Notes under the pieces: model-generated | What the model was told of the DNA's origin: nothing | The model's input: only the letters and a program-made list of their open reading frames with translations | Database searches by the model: none | Part shown: positions 48,075 through 59,996 of the stretch, piece after piece | Layout of the letters: the number at the start of each line of letters is the position of its first letter | Numbering within the stretch: position 1 is the first letter of the stretch | Source: Trichuris trichiura | Taxonomy: Eukaryota > Nematoda > Enoplea > Trichinellida > Trichuridae | Assembly: GCA_037903355.1 (NCBI GenBank) | Contig: JBAJFE010000023.1 | Span: 1,178,001-1,242,000 of the forward strand | Direction: 5' to 3' | DNA length: 64,000 bases | Program-made: the position numbers and the translations under genes

Positions 48075-50391
48075 CAGTAGAACCTCCGAAGTTGACCACC
48101 TCCCTATGTCGACCACCTCCTAAGTTGACCGAATTTTGACCAGTTGGTTGGTCAGCACGTTAATAAGCGCAAGGACAACCTCTATACGTCGACCACCACC
48201 GTAAGTGGGAAGTTGACCGCTTTAGCCGTGACCTGGTATATGCACGCAATGCTAACTTGCACTCTGTAAATTGGCCACTTCAGTTTGCTCTGTGTCAGTC
48301 GCTAGCAGCTGTTAACCATCATTGCCTCAATGTGCTGTTACTCAACGTAGCGAAGTTTTTCATTACCCTACATTGGAGATTCCTGATTACAGAACCGATT
48401 CCGTCGCTTTGACGATGCTTCTTTTATGCTTGCCGGCACAGCTTGCGCGTTTCCTCAAGTACATAAGCTCCCACCTACGCGTTGGCAGCATTCGCCCATT
48501 GAGGAAATATGACAAATCGAGCCTACTTGAACTCGTTCGCGTCGAGCTCAGTTCTATTCATTCGCTTTGCTATAGGTGTGCGGCAGGTTTCCTTAACGTG
48601 TCTTCGCGAGTAAAGATAGCCCGACTTACGCAGTAATAGACGCAGTAGTAGCTACCAAGCTGGTTGCAGTTTGCATTATGGCCAAACGGAAAGAATCGAG
48701 AGAGTTGGCACTGAAGGAAAAAGTGGATCTTATCCGCTTTCTCGAAACTAACAGTCAAAGGAAGACAGCAGAACGGTTTCATGTGAGCAAGACTACCGTT
48801 GGCAACATCCAGAGACGTAAACGTGAGTACTTGGAAAGATATGAGAAGGAAAGCGGAGACGCGCAGCGAAGAAAAAGGAGAACCTCCCTGGACCAAGTCA
48901 ATGAAGCAGCGTTACATTGGTTTAAGCAAATGAGAGCAGCTAATGCACGCATCTCTGGCCCAATGATCCAGGAAATTGCTAGAAAATTCGCCGTGGAATT
49001 CGGTTTCACAGGTTTCCAAGCATCAAACGGTTGGCTGGCAAAGTTCAAGCTCCGTTATCAGATTTCTCAGAAAATCTTATGCGGCGAATCTAGCGAAGTT
49101 CCCGTCGAGGTCTTGGAAGACTTCATCTTGAAATTTCGTCATTTCGCCAGTGGCTTTAAGGAAGAAGACATATTCAATGCTGATGAATGCGGCTTGTTCT
49201 TCAAAGCTATGCCTGATAGAAGTCTTGTACTAAAAGGCGATAAATGCAAAAGCGGGAAGCTCTCCAAAGAACGCTTCACTGTGCTTCTTTGCGCTAGCGC
49301 AACTGGGGAGAAGTTGAAGCCATTGGTCATTGGTAAGTCAACGAAACCCCGAGCTTTTAAGAACTTGAAGCCTGATGACCTCCCTGCCACTTGGAGATCA
49401 AATAAATCCGCCTGGATGACAGCCGCCATATTCGAAGAGTGGGTAAGAAGTGTCGACGGACAGATGAAGCGAATGAAACGTTCCATCTTATTGGTAGTAG
49501 ACAACTGCCCGAGCCATCCCCACGTGAAAGACCTCACAAATGTCACGTTAAAATTCCTGCCCCCAAACACTACCTCAAAGACCAGCCTTTAGATCAAGGA
49601 GTAATTAAGACGTTTAAGGCGAAATACCGGACCCAGCTTCTGCGGTGGATCGTTGGCATAGCAGAACACACCAGCTCATTTGCGGGAGCGACTACGATTG
49701 CTGCGTCCATTAATGCTTTGGACGCTGTAAGGTTCAACCGGAGGCAATACGGAAATGCTTCAGGAGAGCTGGATTCGTCAGAGACGAAGAGGATCATGTC
49801 GAGCTCCGGCCTGATAGTCCCACTCCCGAAGTAGAGATTGAAGGAGTAAACTTCGAAGATTTCGTTTCAATGGATGATGAATTGGCCACTTCTACCGAAC
49901 CCGACCCACAAGCAATCTTTCAGTCTATACTAGCCGAAGCGGGACTGAGCCCAGAAGACGACGTAGAGGAGGAAAGTGAAAATGAGACGGAAATGGTACA
50001 GAAGCTGAAGGAAGAGGACGTCGGGCGCGTGTTAGCGCAGCTGAAGTGTTTTGCTGCTGAAAAATGTCCAAAGATGCTGAGCGCGGTAGCTATCGCGGAG
50101 ACCGCCCTTGGTGCTTATGTTTGCAGTAAGAAGAAGCACCAGACTAGAATTGATACCTTTTTCAGCAAGCAGTGTAGCCCCTAAAAAGCTTATGCATGAT
50201 TTTACAGTGTTATTTTTATGCATCTCACCGTTTAATAGACCTCCAATTGATGCTCTGCAATAGAATAAAACGCATACAGATGCTAATCTGTTCAGCCGAG
50301 CCAGTTATACCCACAGTTCCAATATATTGACCACCTCCTATGTTGACCAGTTTTCTCCGGTCCCTTGGGTGGTCAACTTACGGAGGTTCTA

Positions 50392-50394
<3 letters not shown>
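48075..50394 (+). mobile_element. Tigger/pogo element, copy 1
   Basis: The ends CAGTAGAACCTCCGAAGTTG and its inverted form GAGGTTCTACTG are flanked by TA in a (TA)n tract. The subterminal region repeats GTTGACCACCTCC words. It is about 2320 bp and nearly identical to copies 2 and 3. Confidence 0.95.
48678..50184 (+). pseudogene. Tigger transposase, copy 1 (frameshifted)
   Basis: The first frame (48678-49592) keeps the N-terminal helix-turn-helix (KTAERFHVSKTTVGNIQRRK), the CENPB-type domain and the first two catalytic aspartates (NADECG, LLVVDNCPSH). One C is missing after CTCAAAGA near 49580, so the frame stops before QPLDQG, the third aspartate block. A second lesion, a deletion of about 25 bp near 49728, removes codons present in copy 2. 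The rest of the C-terminus is readable in other frames to 50184. The copy is inactive but young. Confidence 0.92.
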
Positions 50395-50434
<40 letters not shown>

Positions 50435-50437
<3 letters not shown>

Positions 50438-50619
50438 TAGAACCTCCGAAGTTGACCACCTCTTATGTCGACCACCTCCCTAAGTTGACCGACTTTTGAC
50501 CACCTGGTTGGTCCGCACGTTAATAATATAATATACCCACAGCCTCTTATGTTGACCACCTCCTATGTTGACCAGTTTTTCCCGGTCCCTTGGGTGGTCA
50601 ACTTATGGAGGTTCTACTG
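50435..50619. mobile_element. Tigger-derived MITE, 185 bp
   Basis: Both terminal inverted repeats are present (CAGTAGAACCTCC and GGAGGTTCTACTG) with only subterminal sequence between them. It lies in (TA)n between Tigger copies 1 and 2. Confidence 0.92.
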
Positions 50620-50629
50620 TATATATATA

Positions 50630-52959
50630 CAGTAGAACCTCCGAAGTTGACCACCTCCCTATGTCGACCACCTCCTAAGTTGACCGAATTTTGACCAGTT
50701 GGTTGGTCAGCACGTTAATAAGCGCAAGGACAACCTCTATACGTTGACCACCACCGTAAGTGGGAAGTTGACCGCTTTAGCCGTGACCTGGTATATGGAC
50801 GCAATGCTAACTTGCACTCTGTAAATTGGCCACTTCAGTTTGCTCTGTGTCAGTCGCTAGCAGCTGTTAACCATCATTGCCTCAATGTGCTGTTACTCAA
50901 CGTAGCGAAGTTTTTCATTAGCCTACATTGGAGATTCCTGATTACAGAACCGATTCCGTCGCTTTGACGATGCTTCTTTTATGCTTGCCGGCACAGCTTG
51001 CGCGTTTCCTCAAGTACATAAGCTCCCACCTACGCGTTGGCAGCATTCGCCCATTGAGGGAAATATGACAAATCGAGCCTACTTGAACTCGTTCGCGTCG
51101 AGCTCAGTTCTATTCATTCGCTTTGCTATAGGTGTGCGGCAGGTTTCCTTAACGTGTCTTCGCGAGTAAAGATAGCCCGACTTACGCAGTAATAGACGCA
51201 GTAGTAGCTACCAAGCTGGTTGCAGTTTGCATTATGGCCAAACGGAAAGAATCGAGAGAGTTGGCACTGAAGGAAAAAGTGGATCTTATCCGCTTTCTCG
51301 AAACTAACAGTCAAAGCAAGACAGCAGAACGGTTTCATGTGAGCAAGACTACCGTTGGCAACATCCAGAGACGTAAACGTGAGTACTTGGAAAGATATGA
51401 GAAGGAAAGCGGAGACGCGCAGCGAAGAAAAAGGAGAACCTCCCTGGACCAAGTCAATGAAGCAGCGTTACATTGGTTTAAGCAAATGAGAGCAGCTAAT
51501 GCACGCATCTGTGGCCCAATGATCCAGGAAATTGCTAATTCGGTTTCACAGGTTTCCAAGCATCAAACGGTTGGCTGGCAAAGTTCAAGCTCCGTTATCA
51601 GATTTCTCAGAAAATCTTATGCGGCGAATCTAGCGAAGTTCCCGTCGAGGTCTTGGAAGACTTCATCTTGAAATTTCGTCATTTCGCCAGTGGCTTTAAG
51701 GAAGAAGACATATTCAATGCTGATGAATGCGGCTTGTTCTTCAAAGCTATGCCTGATAGAAGTCTTGTACTAAAAGGCGATAAATGCAAAAGCGGGAAGC
51801 TCTCCAAAGAACGCTTCACTGTGCTTCTTTGCGCTAGCGCAACTGGGGAGAAGTTGAAGCCATTGGTCATTGGTAAGTCAACGAAACCCCGAGCTTTTAA
51901 GAACTTGAAGCCTGATGACCTCCCTGCCACTTGGAGATCAAATAAATCCGCCTGGATGACAGCCGCCATATTCGAAGAGTGGGTAAGAAGTGTCGACGGA
52001 CAGATGAAGCGAATGAAACGTTCCATCTTATTGGTAGTAGACAACTGCCCGAGCCATCCCCACGTGAAAGACCTCACAAATGTCACGTTAAAATTCCTGC
52101 CCCCAAACACTACCTCAAAGACCCAGCCTTTAGATCAAGGAGTAATTAAGACGTTTAAGGCGAAATACCGGACCCAGCTTCTGCGGTGGATCGTTGGCAT
52201 AGCAGAACACACCAGCTCATTTGCGGGAGCGACTACGATTGCTGCGTCCATTAATGCTTTGGACGCTGTACTTTGGATCAATTCTTCCTGGAATAAGGTT
52301 CAACCGGAGGCAATACGGAAATGCTTCAGGAGAGCTAAATTCGTCAGAGACGAAGAGGATCACGTCGAGCTCCGGCCTGATGGTCCCACTCCCGAAGTAG
52401 AGATTGAAGGAGTAAACTTCGAAGATTTCGTTTCAATGGATGATGAATTGGTCACTTCTACCGAACCTGACCCACAAGCAATCTTTCAGTCTATACTAGC
52501 CGAAGCGGGACTGAGCCCAGAAACGACGTAGAGGAGGAAAGTAAAAATGAGACGGAAATGGTACAGAAGCTGAAGGAAGAGGACGTCGGGCGCGTGTTAG
52601 CGCAGCTGAAGTGTTTTGCTGCTGAAAAATGTCCAAAGATGCTGAGCGCGGTAGCTATCCCGGAGACCGCCCTTGGTGCTTATGTTTGCAGTAAGAATAA
52701 GCACCAGACTAGAATTGACACCTTTTTCAGCAAGCAGTGTAGCCCCTAAAAAGCTTATGCATGATTTTACAGTGTTATTTTTATGCATCTCACCGTTTAA
52801 TAGACCTCCAATTGATGCTCTGCAATAGAATAAAACGCATACAGATGCTAATCTGTTCAGCCGAGCCAGTTATGCCCACAGTTCCAATATATTAACCACC
52901 TCCTATGTTGACCAGTTTTCTCCGGTCCCTTGGGTGGTCAACTTACGGAGGTTCTACTG
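50630..52959 (+). mobile_element. Tigger/pogo element, copy 2
   Basis: Same termini and TA flanks as copy 1, separated by only 10 bp of (TA)n from the preceding MITE. Confidence 0.95.
51234..52749 (+). pseudogene. Tigger transposase, copy 2 (two frameshifts)
   Basis: Compared with copy 3, about 16 bp are lost near 51537, which breaks the frame in the CENPB-type domain, and 1 bp is lost near 52523 before the acidic C-terminus. The central frame 51653-52531 is open and holds all three catalytic aspartates (NADECG, VVDNCPSH, QPLDQG). It alone keeps the segment LWINSSWNK, missing from copies 1 and 3 and typical of Tigger proteins, so it preserves the ancestral state there. Confidence 0.92.
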
Positions 52960-52974
52960 TATATATATATATAT

Positions 52975-53035
52975 ATATATATATTGAAAATCGGGTGCTT
53001 CTTAATGGGATGGTGTATTTTCAGGATGGTAATTG
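52975..53035 (+). repeat. Foldback-family terminal fragment
   Basis: TTGAAAATCGGGTGCTTCTT starts the fragment directly after (TA)n, facing away from the inverse fragment at 47945-48051. Confidence 0.65.
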
Positions 53036-53043
53036 TATATATA

Positions 53044-53125
53044 CAGTAGAACCTCCATAAGTTGACCACCCAAGGGAACGGGAAAAACTGGTCAACATAG
53101 GTGGTCAACTTCAGAGGTTCTACTG
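53044..53125. mobile_element. Minimal Tigger MITE, 82 bp
   Basis: Two inverted repeats nearly back to back (CAGTAGAACCTCCATAAG at left, GAGGTTCTACTG at right), with almost no internal sequence. Confidence 0.9.
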
Positions 53126-53195
53126 TATATATTTCAATTGTTTTTTCTTAGGGAATTCGTCCCGTTAAAATACAAAGCTTTTAAGGATATTCCGT

Positions 53196-53226
53196 AACTT
53201 TCAGGCTTCGCGTGACCAGCCCTCAG
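53196..53226 (-). ncRNA. Hammerhead-like motif, decayed
   Basis: On minus: CTGAGG, then GCTGGTC..GCCTG with a poor stem, then AAAGTT. Recognisable mainly by its place opposite 53234-53264. Confidence 0.35.
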
Positions 53227-53233
53227 CTGTAAT

Positions 53234-53264
53234 CTGAGGTCGGGTCATGCGTGACTCGATAGCT
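53234..53264 (+). ncRNA. Hammerhead-like motif, decayed
   Basis: CTGAGGT, then CGGGTC pairing with GACTCG (one G-U wobble), then ATAGCT. The stem is kept but the core is changed. Confidence 0.4.
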
Positions 53265-53566
53265 ACAAAATCTCATTAAAAGTTTTGTATTTTGACAGGA
53301 CGAATTCCATAAGAAGAAACAATTGAAACATGAAAATATGCTCCCATACGAAAAACAAAGCTTTATTTTCAAAACATGTATATATATATATTTATTTATT
53401 TGTCACAAGCAATTTATAAAATCAGAGATTCTATAGAATGCCCAAAAGCATTAGGCAGTGCGTGAAACACTTAATGTTTTACACATTTCCCAGACATTCC
53501 ATATAACGCCTAATGACAAACTGGCAAAGTATTAAAGCGGGTCTTTTCACCTATGCTGCTGCAAGT

Positions 53567-53830
53567 CTACAGTGGCGACACCTAATGGACAAAATAATTT
53601 GTTTTTCGATACTTTTCCAGCTGTACTTTTCCTACATCATGACAGGCTTAGCCAAAGGTAAAACCGAATAACAGATAAGGATGGGGAAAAATTAGGTACT
53701 TTTACATGTAAAACTTTGCCGGCTACCGTGTTCTGCTCTGTCCTAAGCCTAAGCTAAAGTTTAAAGACAGCGCAGCTATACCGCAGCGAGAAAACAGTAC
53801 ATTTTGTCCAGTAGGTGTCGCCACTGTAGG
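53567..53830. mobile_element. TTAGGC-bearing MITE, 264 bp
   Basis: The ends CTACAGTGGCGACACCTA and TAGGTGTCGCCACTGTAG are perfect inverted repeats of 18 bp. The interior has GGCTTAGCC and CCTAAGCCTAAGC, words close to the (TTAGGC)n telomere repeat. Confidence 0.88.
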
Positions 53831-54035
53831 ATTTGCAAAGGCGTGGTTGACAAAACCTTAAATGTCTCCACTGCCCAGATATAATTCACGTTTTGCCTAA
53901 ATATCATTTGGCGTTCTATTTAAAACCGAGCAAAGTATATAGCTTATCAAAAAAATCCAGATGTTTTGTACTTCGCCTAAAAAAGCCATCCGTTTTATAA
54001 AATGCTGGCATTTCATACACTGCCTGTTATATATA

Positions 54036-54203
54036 CAGTAGAACCTCCATAAGTTGACCACCCAAAGGACTAGGAAAAACTGGTCAACATAAGAGGCTGT
54101 GGGTATATTATATTATTAACGTGCGGACCAACCAAGTGGTCAAAATTCGGTCAACTTAGGGAGGTGGTCGACATAGAGAGGTGGTCAACTTCAGAGGTTC
54201 TAC
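54036..54203. mobile_element. Tigger-derived MITE, right end truncated
   Basis: Starts CAGTAGAACCTCC; the right end reads GAGGTTCTAC and lacks the last TG, where it abuts Tigger copy 3. Confidence 0.85.
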
Positions 54204-54208
54204 ATATA

Positions 54209-56528
54209 CAGTAGAACCTCCGTAAGTTGACCACCCAAGGGACCGGAGAAAACTGGTCAACATAGGAGGTGGTCAATATATTGGAACTGTGGGTATAACT
54301 GGCTCGGCTGAACAGATTAGCATCTGTATGAGTTTTATTCTATTGCAGAGCATCAATTGGAGGTCTATTAAACGGTGAGATGCATAAAAACAACACTGTA
54401 AAATCATGCATAAGCTTTTTAGGGGCTACACTGCTTGCTGAAAAAGGTATAAATTCTAGTCTGGTGCTTCTTCTTACCGCAAACATAAGCACCAAGGGCG
54501 GTCTTCGCGATAGCTACCGCGCTCAGCATCTTTGGACATTTTTCAGCAGCAAGACACTTCAGCTGCGCTAAAACGCTCCCGACGCCCTCTTCCTTCAGCT
54601 TCTGTACCATTTCCGTCTCATTTTCACTTTCCTCCTCTACGTCGTCTTCTGGGCTCAGTCCCGCTTTGACTAGTATAGACTGAAAGATTGCTTGTGGGTC
54701 AGGTTCGGTAGAAGTGGCCAATTCATCATCCATTGAAACGAAATGTTCGAAGTTTACTCCTTCAATCTCTACTTCGGGAGTGGGATTATCAGGCCGGAGC
54801 TCGACATGATCCTCTTCGTCTCTGACGAATCCAGCTCTCCTGAAGCATTTCCGTATTGCCTCCGGTTGAACCACAGCGTCCAAAGCATTAATGGACGCAG
54901 CAATCGTAGTCGCTCCCGCAAATGAGCTGGTGTGTTCTGCTATGCCAACGATCCACCGCAGAAGCTGGGTCCGGTATTTCGCCTTAAACGTCTTAATTAC
55001 TCCTTGATCTAAAGGCTGGGTCTTTGAGGTAGTGTTTGGGGGCAGGAATTTTAACGTGACATTTGTGAGGTCTTTCACGTGGGGATGGCTCGGGCAGTTG
55101 TCTACTACCAATAAGATGGAACGTTTCATTCGCTTCATCTGTCCGTCGACACTTCTTACCCACTCTTCGAATATGGCGGCTGTCATCCAGGCGGATTTAT
55201 TTGATCTCCAAGTGGCAGGGAGGTCATCAGGCTTCAAGTTCTTAAAAGCTCGGGGTTTCGTTGACTTACCAATGACCAATGGCTTCAACTTCTCCCCAGT
55301 TGCGCTAGCGCAAAGAAGCACAGTGAAGCGTTCTTTGGAGAGCTTCCCGCTTTTGCATTTATCGCCTTTTAGTACAAGACTTCTATCAGGCATAGCTTTG
55401 AAGAACAAGCCGCATTCATCAGCATTGAATATGTCTTCTTCCTTAAAGCCACTGGCGAAATGACGAAATTTCAAGATGAAGTCTTCCAAGACCTCGACGG
55501 GAACTTCGCTAGATTCGCCGCATAAGATTTTCTGAGAAATCTGATAACGGAGCTTGAACTTTGCCAGCCAACCGTTTGATGCTTGGAAACCTGTGAAACC
55601 GAATTCCACGGCGAATTTTCTAGCAATTTCCTGGATCATTGGGCCAGAGATGCGTGCATTAGCTGCTCTCATTTGCTTAAACCAATGTAACGCTGCTTCA
55701 TTGACTTGGTCCAGGGAGGTTCTCCTTTTTCTTCGCTGCGCGTCTCCGCTTTCCTTCTCATATCTTTCCAAGTACTCACGTTTACGTCTCTGGATGCTGC
55801 CAACGGTAGTCTTGCTCACATGAAACTGTTCTGCTGTCTTGCTTTGACTGTTAGTTTCGAGAAAGCGGATAAGATCCCTTTTTTCCTTCAGTGCCAACTC
55901 TCTCGATTCTTTCCGTTTGGCCATAATGCAAACTGCAACCAGCTTGGTAGCTACTACTGCGTTTATTACTGCGTAAGTCGGGCTATCTTTACTCGCGAAA
56001 ACACGTTAAGGAAACCTGCCGCACACCTATAGCAAAGCGAATGAATAGAACTGAGCTCGACGCGAACGAGTTCAAGTAGGCTCGATTTGTCATATTTCCC
56101 TCAATGGGCGAATGCTGCCAACGCGTAGGTGGGAGCTTATGTACTTGAGGAAACGCGCAAGCTGTGCCGGCAAGCATAAAAGAAGCATCGTCAAAGCGAC
56201 AGAATCGGTTCTGTAATCAGGAATCTCCAATGTAGGATAATGAAAAACTTCGCTACGTTGAGTAACAGCACATTGAGGCAGTGATGGTTATCAGCTGCTA
56301 GCGACTGACACAGAGCAAACTGAAGTGGCCAATTTACAGAGTGCAAGTTAGCATTGCGTGCATATACCACGTCACGGCTAAAGCGGTCAACTTCCCATTT
56401 ACGGAGGTGGTCGACGTATAGAGGTTGTCCTTGCGCTTATTAACGTGCTGACCAACCAACTGGTCAAAATTCGGTCAACTTAGGAGGTGGTCGACATAGG
56501 GAGGTGGTCAACTTCAGAGGTTCTACTG
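54209..56528 (-). mobile_element. Tigger/pogo element, copy 3 (full length)
   Basis: Inverted relative to copies 1 and 2, with both termini complete and TA at the flanks. About 2320 bp. Confidence 0.95.
54419..55924 (-). CDS. Tigger transposase, intact 501-residue frame
   Basis: A single open frame on minus. Residues about 10-55 form the psq/CENPB-N helix-turn-helix, about 75-140 the CENPB-type second DNA-binding domain, and about 160-370 the DDE_1 catalytic domain. D169 lies in FNADECGLFF, D275 in LLVVDNCPSHPH and D306 in TQPLDQGVIKTF, giving a complete DDD triad. An acidic tail ends with KKKHQTRIYTFFSKQCSP. It lacks the LWINSSWNK stretch of copy 2 through an in-frame 27-bp deletion, so it could be expressed yet impaired. 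It would bind the element ends and move Tigger copies and MITEs between TA sites. The start ATG lies at the same place in all three copies. Confidence 0.93.
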   Translation of the reverse strand: MAKRKESRELALKEKRDLIRFLETNSQSKTAEQFHVSKTTVGSIQRRKREYLERYEKESGDAQRRKRRTSLDQVNEAALHWFKQMRAANARISGPMIQEIARKFAVEFGFTGFQASNGWLAKFKLRYQISQKILCGESSEVPVEVLEDFILKFRHFASGFKEEDIFNADECGLFFKAMPDRSLVLKGDKCKSGKLSKERFTVLLCASATGEKLKPLVIGKSTKPRAFKNLKPDDLPATWRSNKSAWMTAAIFEEWVRSVDGQMKRMKRSILLVVDNCPSHPHVKDLTNVTLKFLPPNTTSKTQPLDQGVIKTFKAKYRTQLLRWIVGIAEHTSSFAGATTIAASINALDAVVQPEAIRKCFRRAGFVRDEEDHVELRPDNPTPEVEIEGVNFEHFVSMDDELATSTEPDPQAIFQSILVKAGLSPEDDVEEESENETEMVQKLKEEGVGSVLAQLKCLAAEKCPKMLSAVAIAKTALGAYVCGKKKHQTRIYTFFSKQCSP

Positions 56529-56539
56529 TATATATATAT

Positions 56540-59500
56540 ATGTTGGGAGTTCATATTCACTTTTCATCATTCATACTTTCCAAGTTGCTTTAAAATGAAA
56601 CTGAAGTTAGCTCCTTCGTCGTAAGCATAGGATATGTACACTCTCCTTCCCCATAATCAGTGACAAGTTGTTTAAAGGATGAGAGCGCATATAACGCTAT
56701 CAGAATTTCCAAATGGACAGCAGTTATACGTTAACACCACGCATCACTGTTGCGGAATACTAAACAAGGATGAACATAACGCCCAAGTCGCCTTTCGGCC
56801 TGCCATTGTCAAAAACTGTTCGGCGTAGGCGGGTTGGAGATGAATCAGCCTGAAAGGTTAAAGCGCAAAGGTCAATTCCGTTATTTCAGTCACGTATCCG
56901 CCATCTTAAGCGTCATCCACGCTGAATTAATTTGCATTCCATCCATGCCGACTTTCAACATTGCAAAACGTGCCTCTTTCATCTATGGAGCAAAGAAAGC
57001 AATCATCGTGCCGAGATTTGGTTTCCCTTCGCTTTTTCAACTTTGAAACCCGACAAAGCCTAACTCGTAGCTAATGCGCGCCGGTGCAATGATATTGCGC
57101 CCCGTCGATTAGTAAAGCTTAAATTAATTTGCATAAACTGGACGTAAACACTGTCGCCCATTCGGTAGTCATTATTTTACGTAAAAGCGAACTTTCAAAA
57201 TGAGTAACCTTAGTGCAGGAAAGCGCGTTGATTTTGTCGAAGGTTCGTCTCCTTTTTTGGTTGCTGCCGCGCTACGTTTTGCAGGCGGATGTCATACAGT
57301 TTTCAATCCAACGTTGGAAATGGGCATCACCTCATCCAGGAGGTCACACCGTCGCGGGATGGGATGAGCAGCTGACAAATATTGTAAAGCCTCCTTACGA
57401 CGTCCTAGCGGCAAACTTCAAGTTGCTGTTATCGACCGTTCCATTTGTTCCATGTTGATGAGAGAGAGAGATGGTTGAATATGGTGTACATATGCTAGTT
57501 GCTTAATTCGCTGGTCGTTGATTGGCAACAGGCAGCTCATTTGCTCTTTGTTCCTTGACTACAGTAAACGTGAGGAAGCAGTTGAAAGGTTATTTGCGAC
57601 GATTAAGCGAGCCTTATTTATGAGCAAAGGACAAACCTAATTGGGATCGCCGTTGCGAACTCGAACTAGCGTAAAAACGAGCCACCACCACGTTGGCAAC
57701 GGATTGTCGGCATTGACCAGAGATGGAACGGAGTTGCCGTAATCGGCGCGAATTATTTCCACCTGCTCGCTTCGCCGAACGTCCGTTGGCAATTTTTGGA
57801 TTGAACACGGATTTACAGCCATCACAACACTGCCATCGCTGACGACGCAAACGTGCCGATGAGCAATTAACAATATCGGCAATATTGAAGAATTCGTTGG
57901 CAAATTATAAGGTTCCATCAGGTTGCCGTTAATAATTAGTTGAATAAATTGGTGAAAATCATGGTTGTTTGCCATTTTCGAATTGGCCATCCGATCGTCA
58001 GTCTCGGTCGACCGCCACCTGACGACTAAGTAAAAAGCGTCCCAGCAACGGAAACTCTTATCTTCAACTTTCGCACTTCCTTCTTCGCCCGGTATATACG
58101 AAGAAGCGGCAGGCGTCAATCCGTTGCTCCTTGCTATAGCGCGGTCGGTCGAAAGTTGTTGTTCGCTACTTTATCTTCCAATGGTAAGCATAGCTTTCCT
58201 ATTTTAACTTTTTTTCATCTTCAAACCCGCTCGGACAAAACAATAATGTATGAACAATGAAAGCTGACGGAAAGGTGAGCGACCCTTGCTTGCTACAGTC
58301 GCTTAAAAGGATTGTAGGCCAATTAGAACGCCTTCTGCTCACGCTCGTCTACTTTTTTTTCTTGATGATACTTACGACACGCGGCGGTCAACCTTTTCAT
58401 AGGCCAAAGATGGCAAGGTGAGAGAAGCTTAAGCTTTGGCCGGCTGGCGACCATGCAGAGATGAGCAATAGAAGGCTCATTAGTTATCAATCCTGCTGTG
58501 ATAATAGTTAATGGCTAACAGCTTGCTAAAGAGTAGAACTTATGGTGAGACCCCGCCGAGAGTACGAACCGCAATTGGGCCTGAAACCTCATGTGTTTGT
58601 CTCCCGGTCTTAATGTCCTTTGTGTCAATGCCGCGTGACACTTTGGAGTAAGAACAATGGAATGCTCACGCAGACTTGTCACTTACAATAAGCGCAGCTT
58701 CCCACCTTGAGCCTTAGCGACGTGATGGACAGCTCGCGTTTGCCATTTGTTCAATGGCCCCCAAAAATAAGGCGCATCGATGGGCGCCATTTGTCTGCCC
58801 TACTGCAGCCCAGACGGTTAGTCTAAATGGCCGCGTCAATTGGCTAGGTCGTATTACGGGCCGAAAGGCGTTCAAACCGGAATCGGCTGCCTTTCGACGC
58901 CCCATTGGCTTCGACCGCACATTGCTTTCATTGTACGATGCCATTGTTGGCCGTTCGCAACTTGTACGGTTAAAATGGTCGTAAACCTAAGTGTTCAGCC
59001 TAAGGATGCCCGCGCGCGCAAAAAGTTTAAATACCAGCTGCTAGACGTCATTTTTGCCCAATAAAGCCTTTGCGACCACCGTCGCGCCATTCATTGCAGC
59101 ATAAGTGACATTCCTTTGCGAGTATTTCAAAGAGAACGATGGCGCGAATAAAAAAGTGACCAAGCGAACAATCCTTTAACGCCTCTTGCCGCTTAACTTC
59201 TCGAAGCAACTCGGTTCCTCGTTGTAAGTAACCATTTTGGAAGTAGCAAAAGTTTGCACGCCGTAATTGGCTTAAGTCAGTCTCGCTTGATTGGCTATTC
59301 AAGTATTACCTTTGAAAGAGGAAGGCACTTCTCCTTATGCTAATGATCTTGGTGCCGCGAGGGCAAATGGTTGTCAGCGGCAGCAGCGACTAAAGGGCGC
59401 CAATGCTTATTGGTTGGTTGCATAATTAATGGCGCCAAATTTTGTCCAGGCAACAATCGCATGAATATTTTATAAACGTCAACTGGTAGGCGCCGGGCAC

Positions 59501-59975
59501 GCAATGTTGCGTTGATGAAATGCGATGTTCGACTTGCTTTCATCATCATCGGTGATTTTCCAACTTGGAACTCCCTATAGGCTTGGCGGTCGCCTGCAGC
59601 GTCTAATATGCAAGCTTTTCGGACATTGGCCATCCCGGATTGAGACATAGGTCCGAGCGCGTAACCGCTGGTCGTCGATTTTGTTTACTCAATACCGAGT
59701 CGGCTGAGAATCAACGCCTAATGAGAATCATTTGGCAAGTTGCTGTTCTTTCAACTGCAATTCATGGCCGATGATGACCGCGAGAGAGGCTTAAGCTGGC
59801 TGATGTCCATTCGCCTTTCATGCCCAAGTTGACCAACTTATTTTTCCTTTTATTGACCATTCAATAACATCCCGCTTATTAGGCGCTCTATCCACGTAGC
59901 GACTAACTATTTATCGGCGTGATTGAGGCTTTGTCCCTCTTTGACGCGTCCTATGTTTGATAACGCGTTAAACTG
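56540..59975. other. Upstream region of the Sp-type gene, no gene supported
   Basis: Composition differs from the flanks: fewer repeats and many TTGGCC/GGCGCC words. The longest open frames (57637-58119 minus, 160 codons; 58754-58984 plus; 59340-59648 minus) have no recognisable domain. A GA run lies at about 57460. The region may hold regulatory DNA or 5' exons of the downstream gene; this is inference from position only. Confidence 0.4.
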
Positions 59976-59996
59976 TTGAATATTCAGGATCATTCG

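Larger units (their letters stand above)
53135..53330. repeat. Foldback repeat with two decayed hammerhead-like motifs
   Basis: The arms contain GGAATTCGTCCCGTTAAAAT and its inverse near 53295-53315. Between them lie two facing-out ribozyme relics. Confidence 0.65.

Noticed and set aside
55032..55463. 143-codon frames antisense to the Tigger transposase (also at 49139-49570 and 51679-52110)
   Set aside because: Shadow frames of the near-identical transposase genes.
57637..58119. 160-codon open frame on minus as a gene
   Set aside because: No domain, no clear splice context and a stop-poor GC-rich background; could be chance or regulatory DNA.
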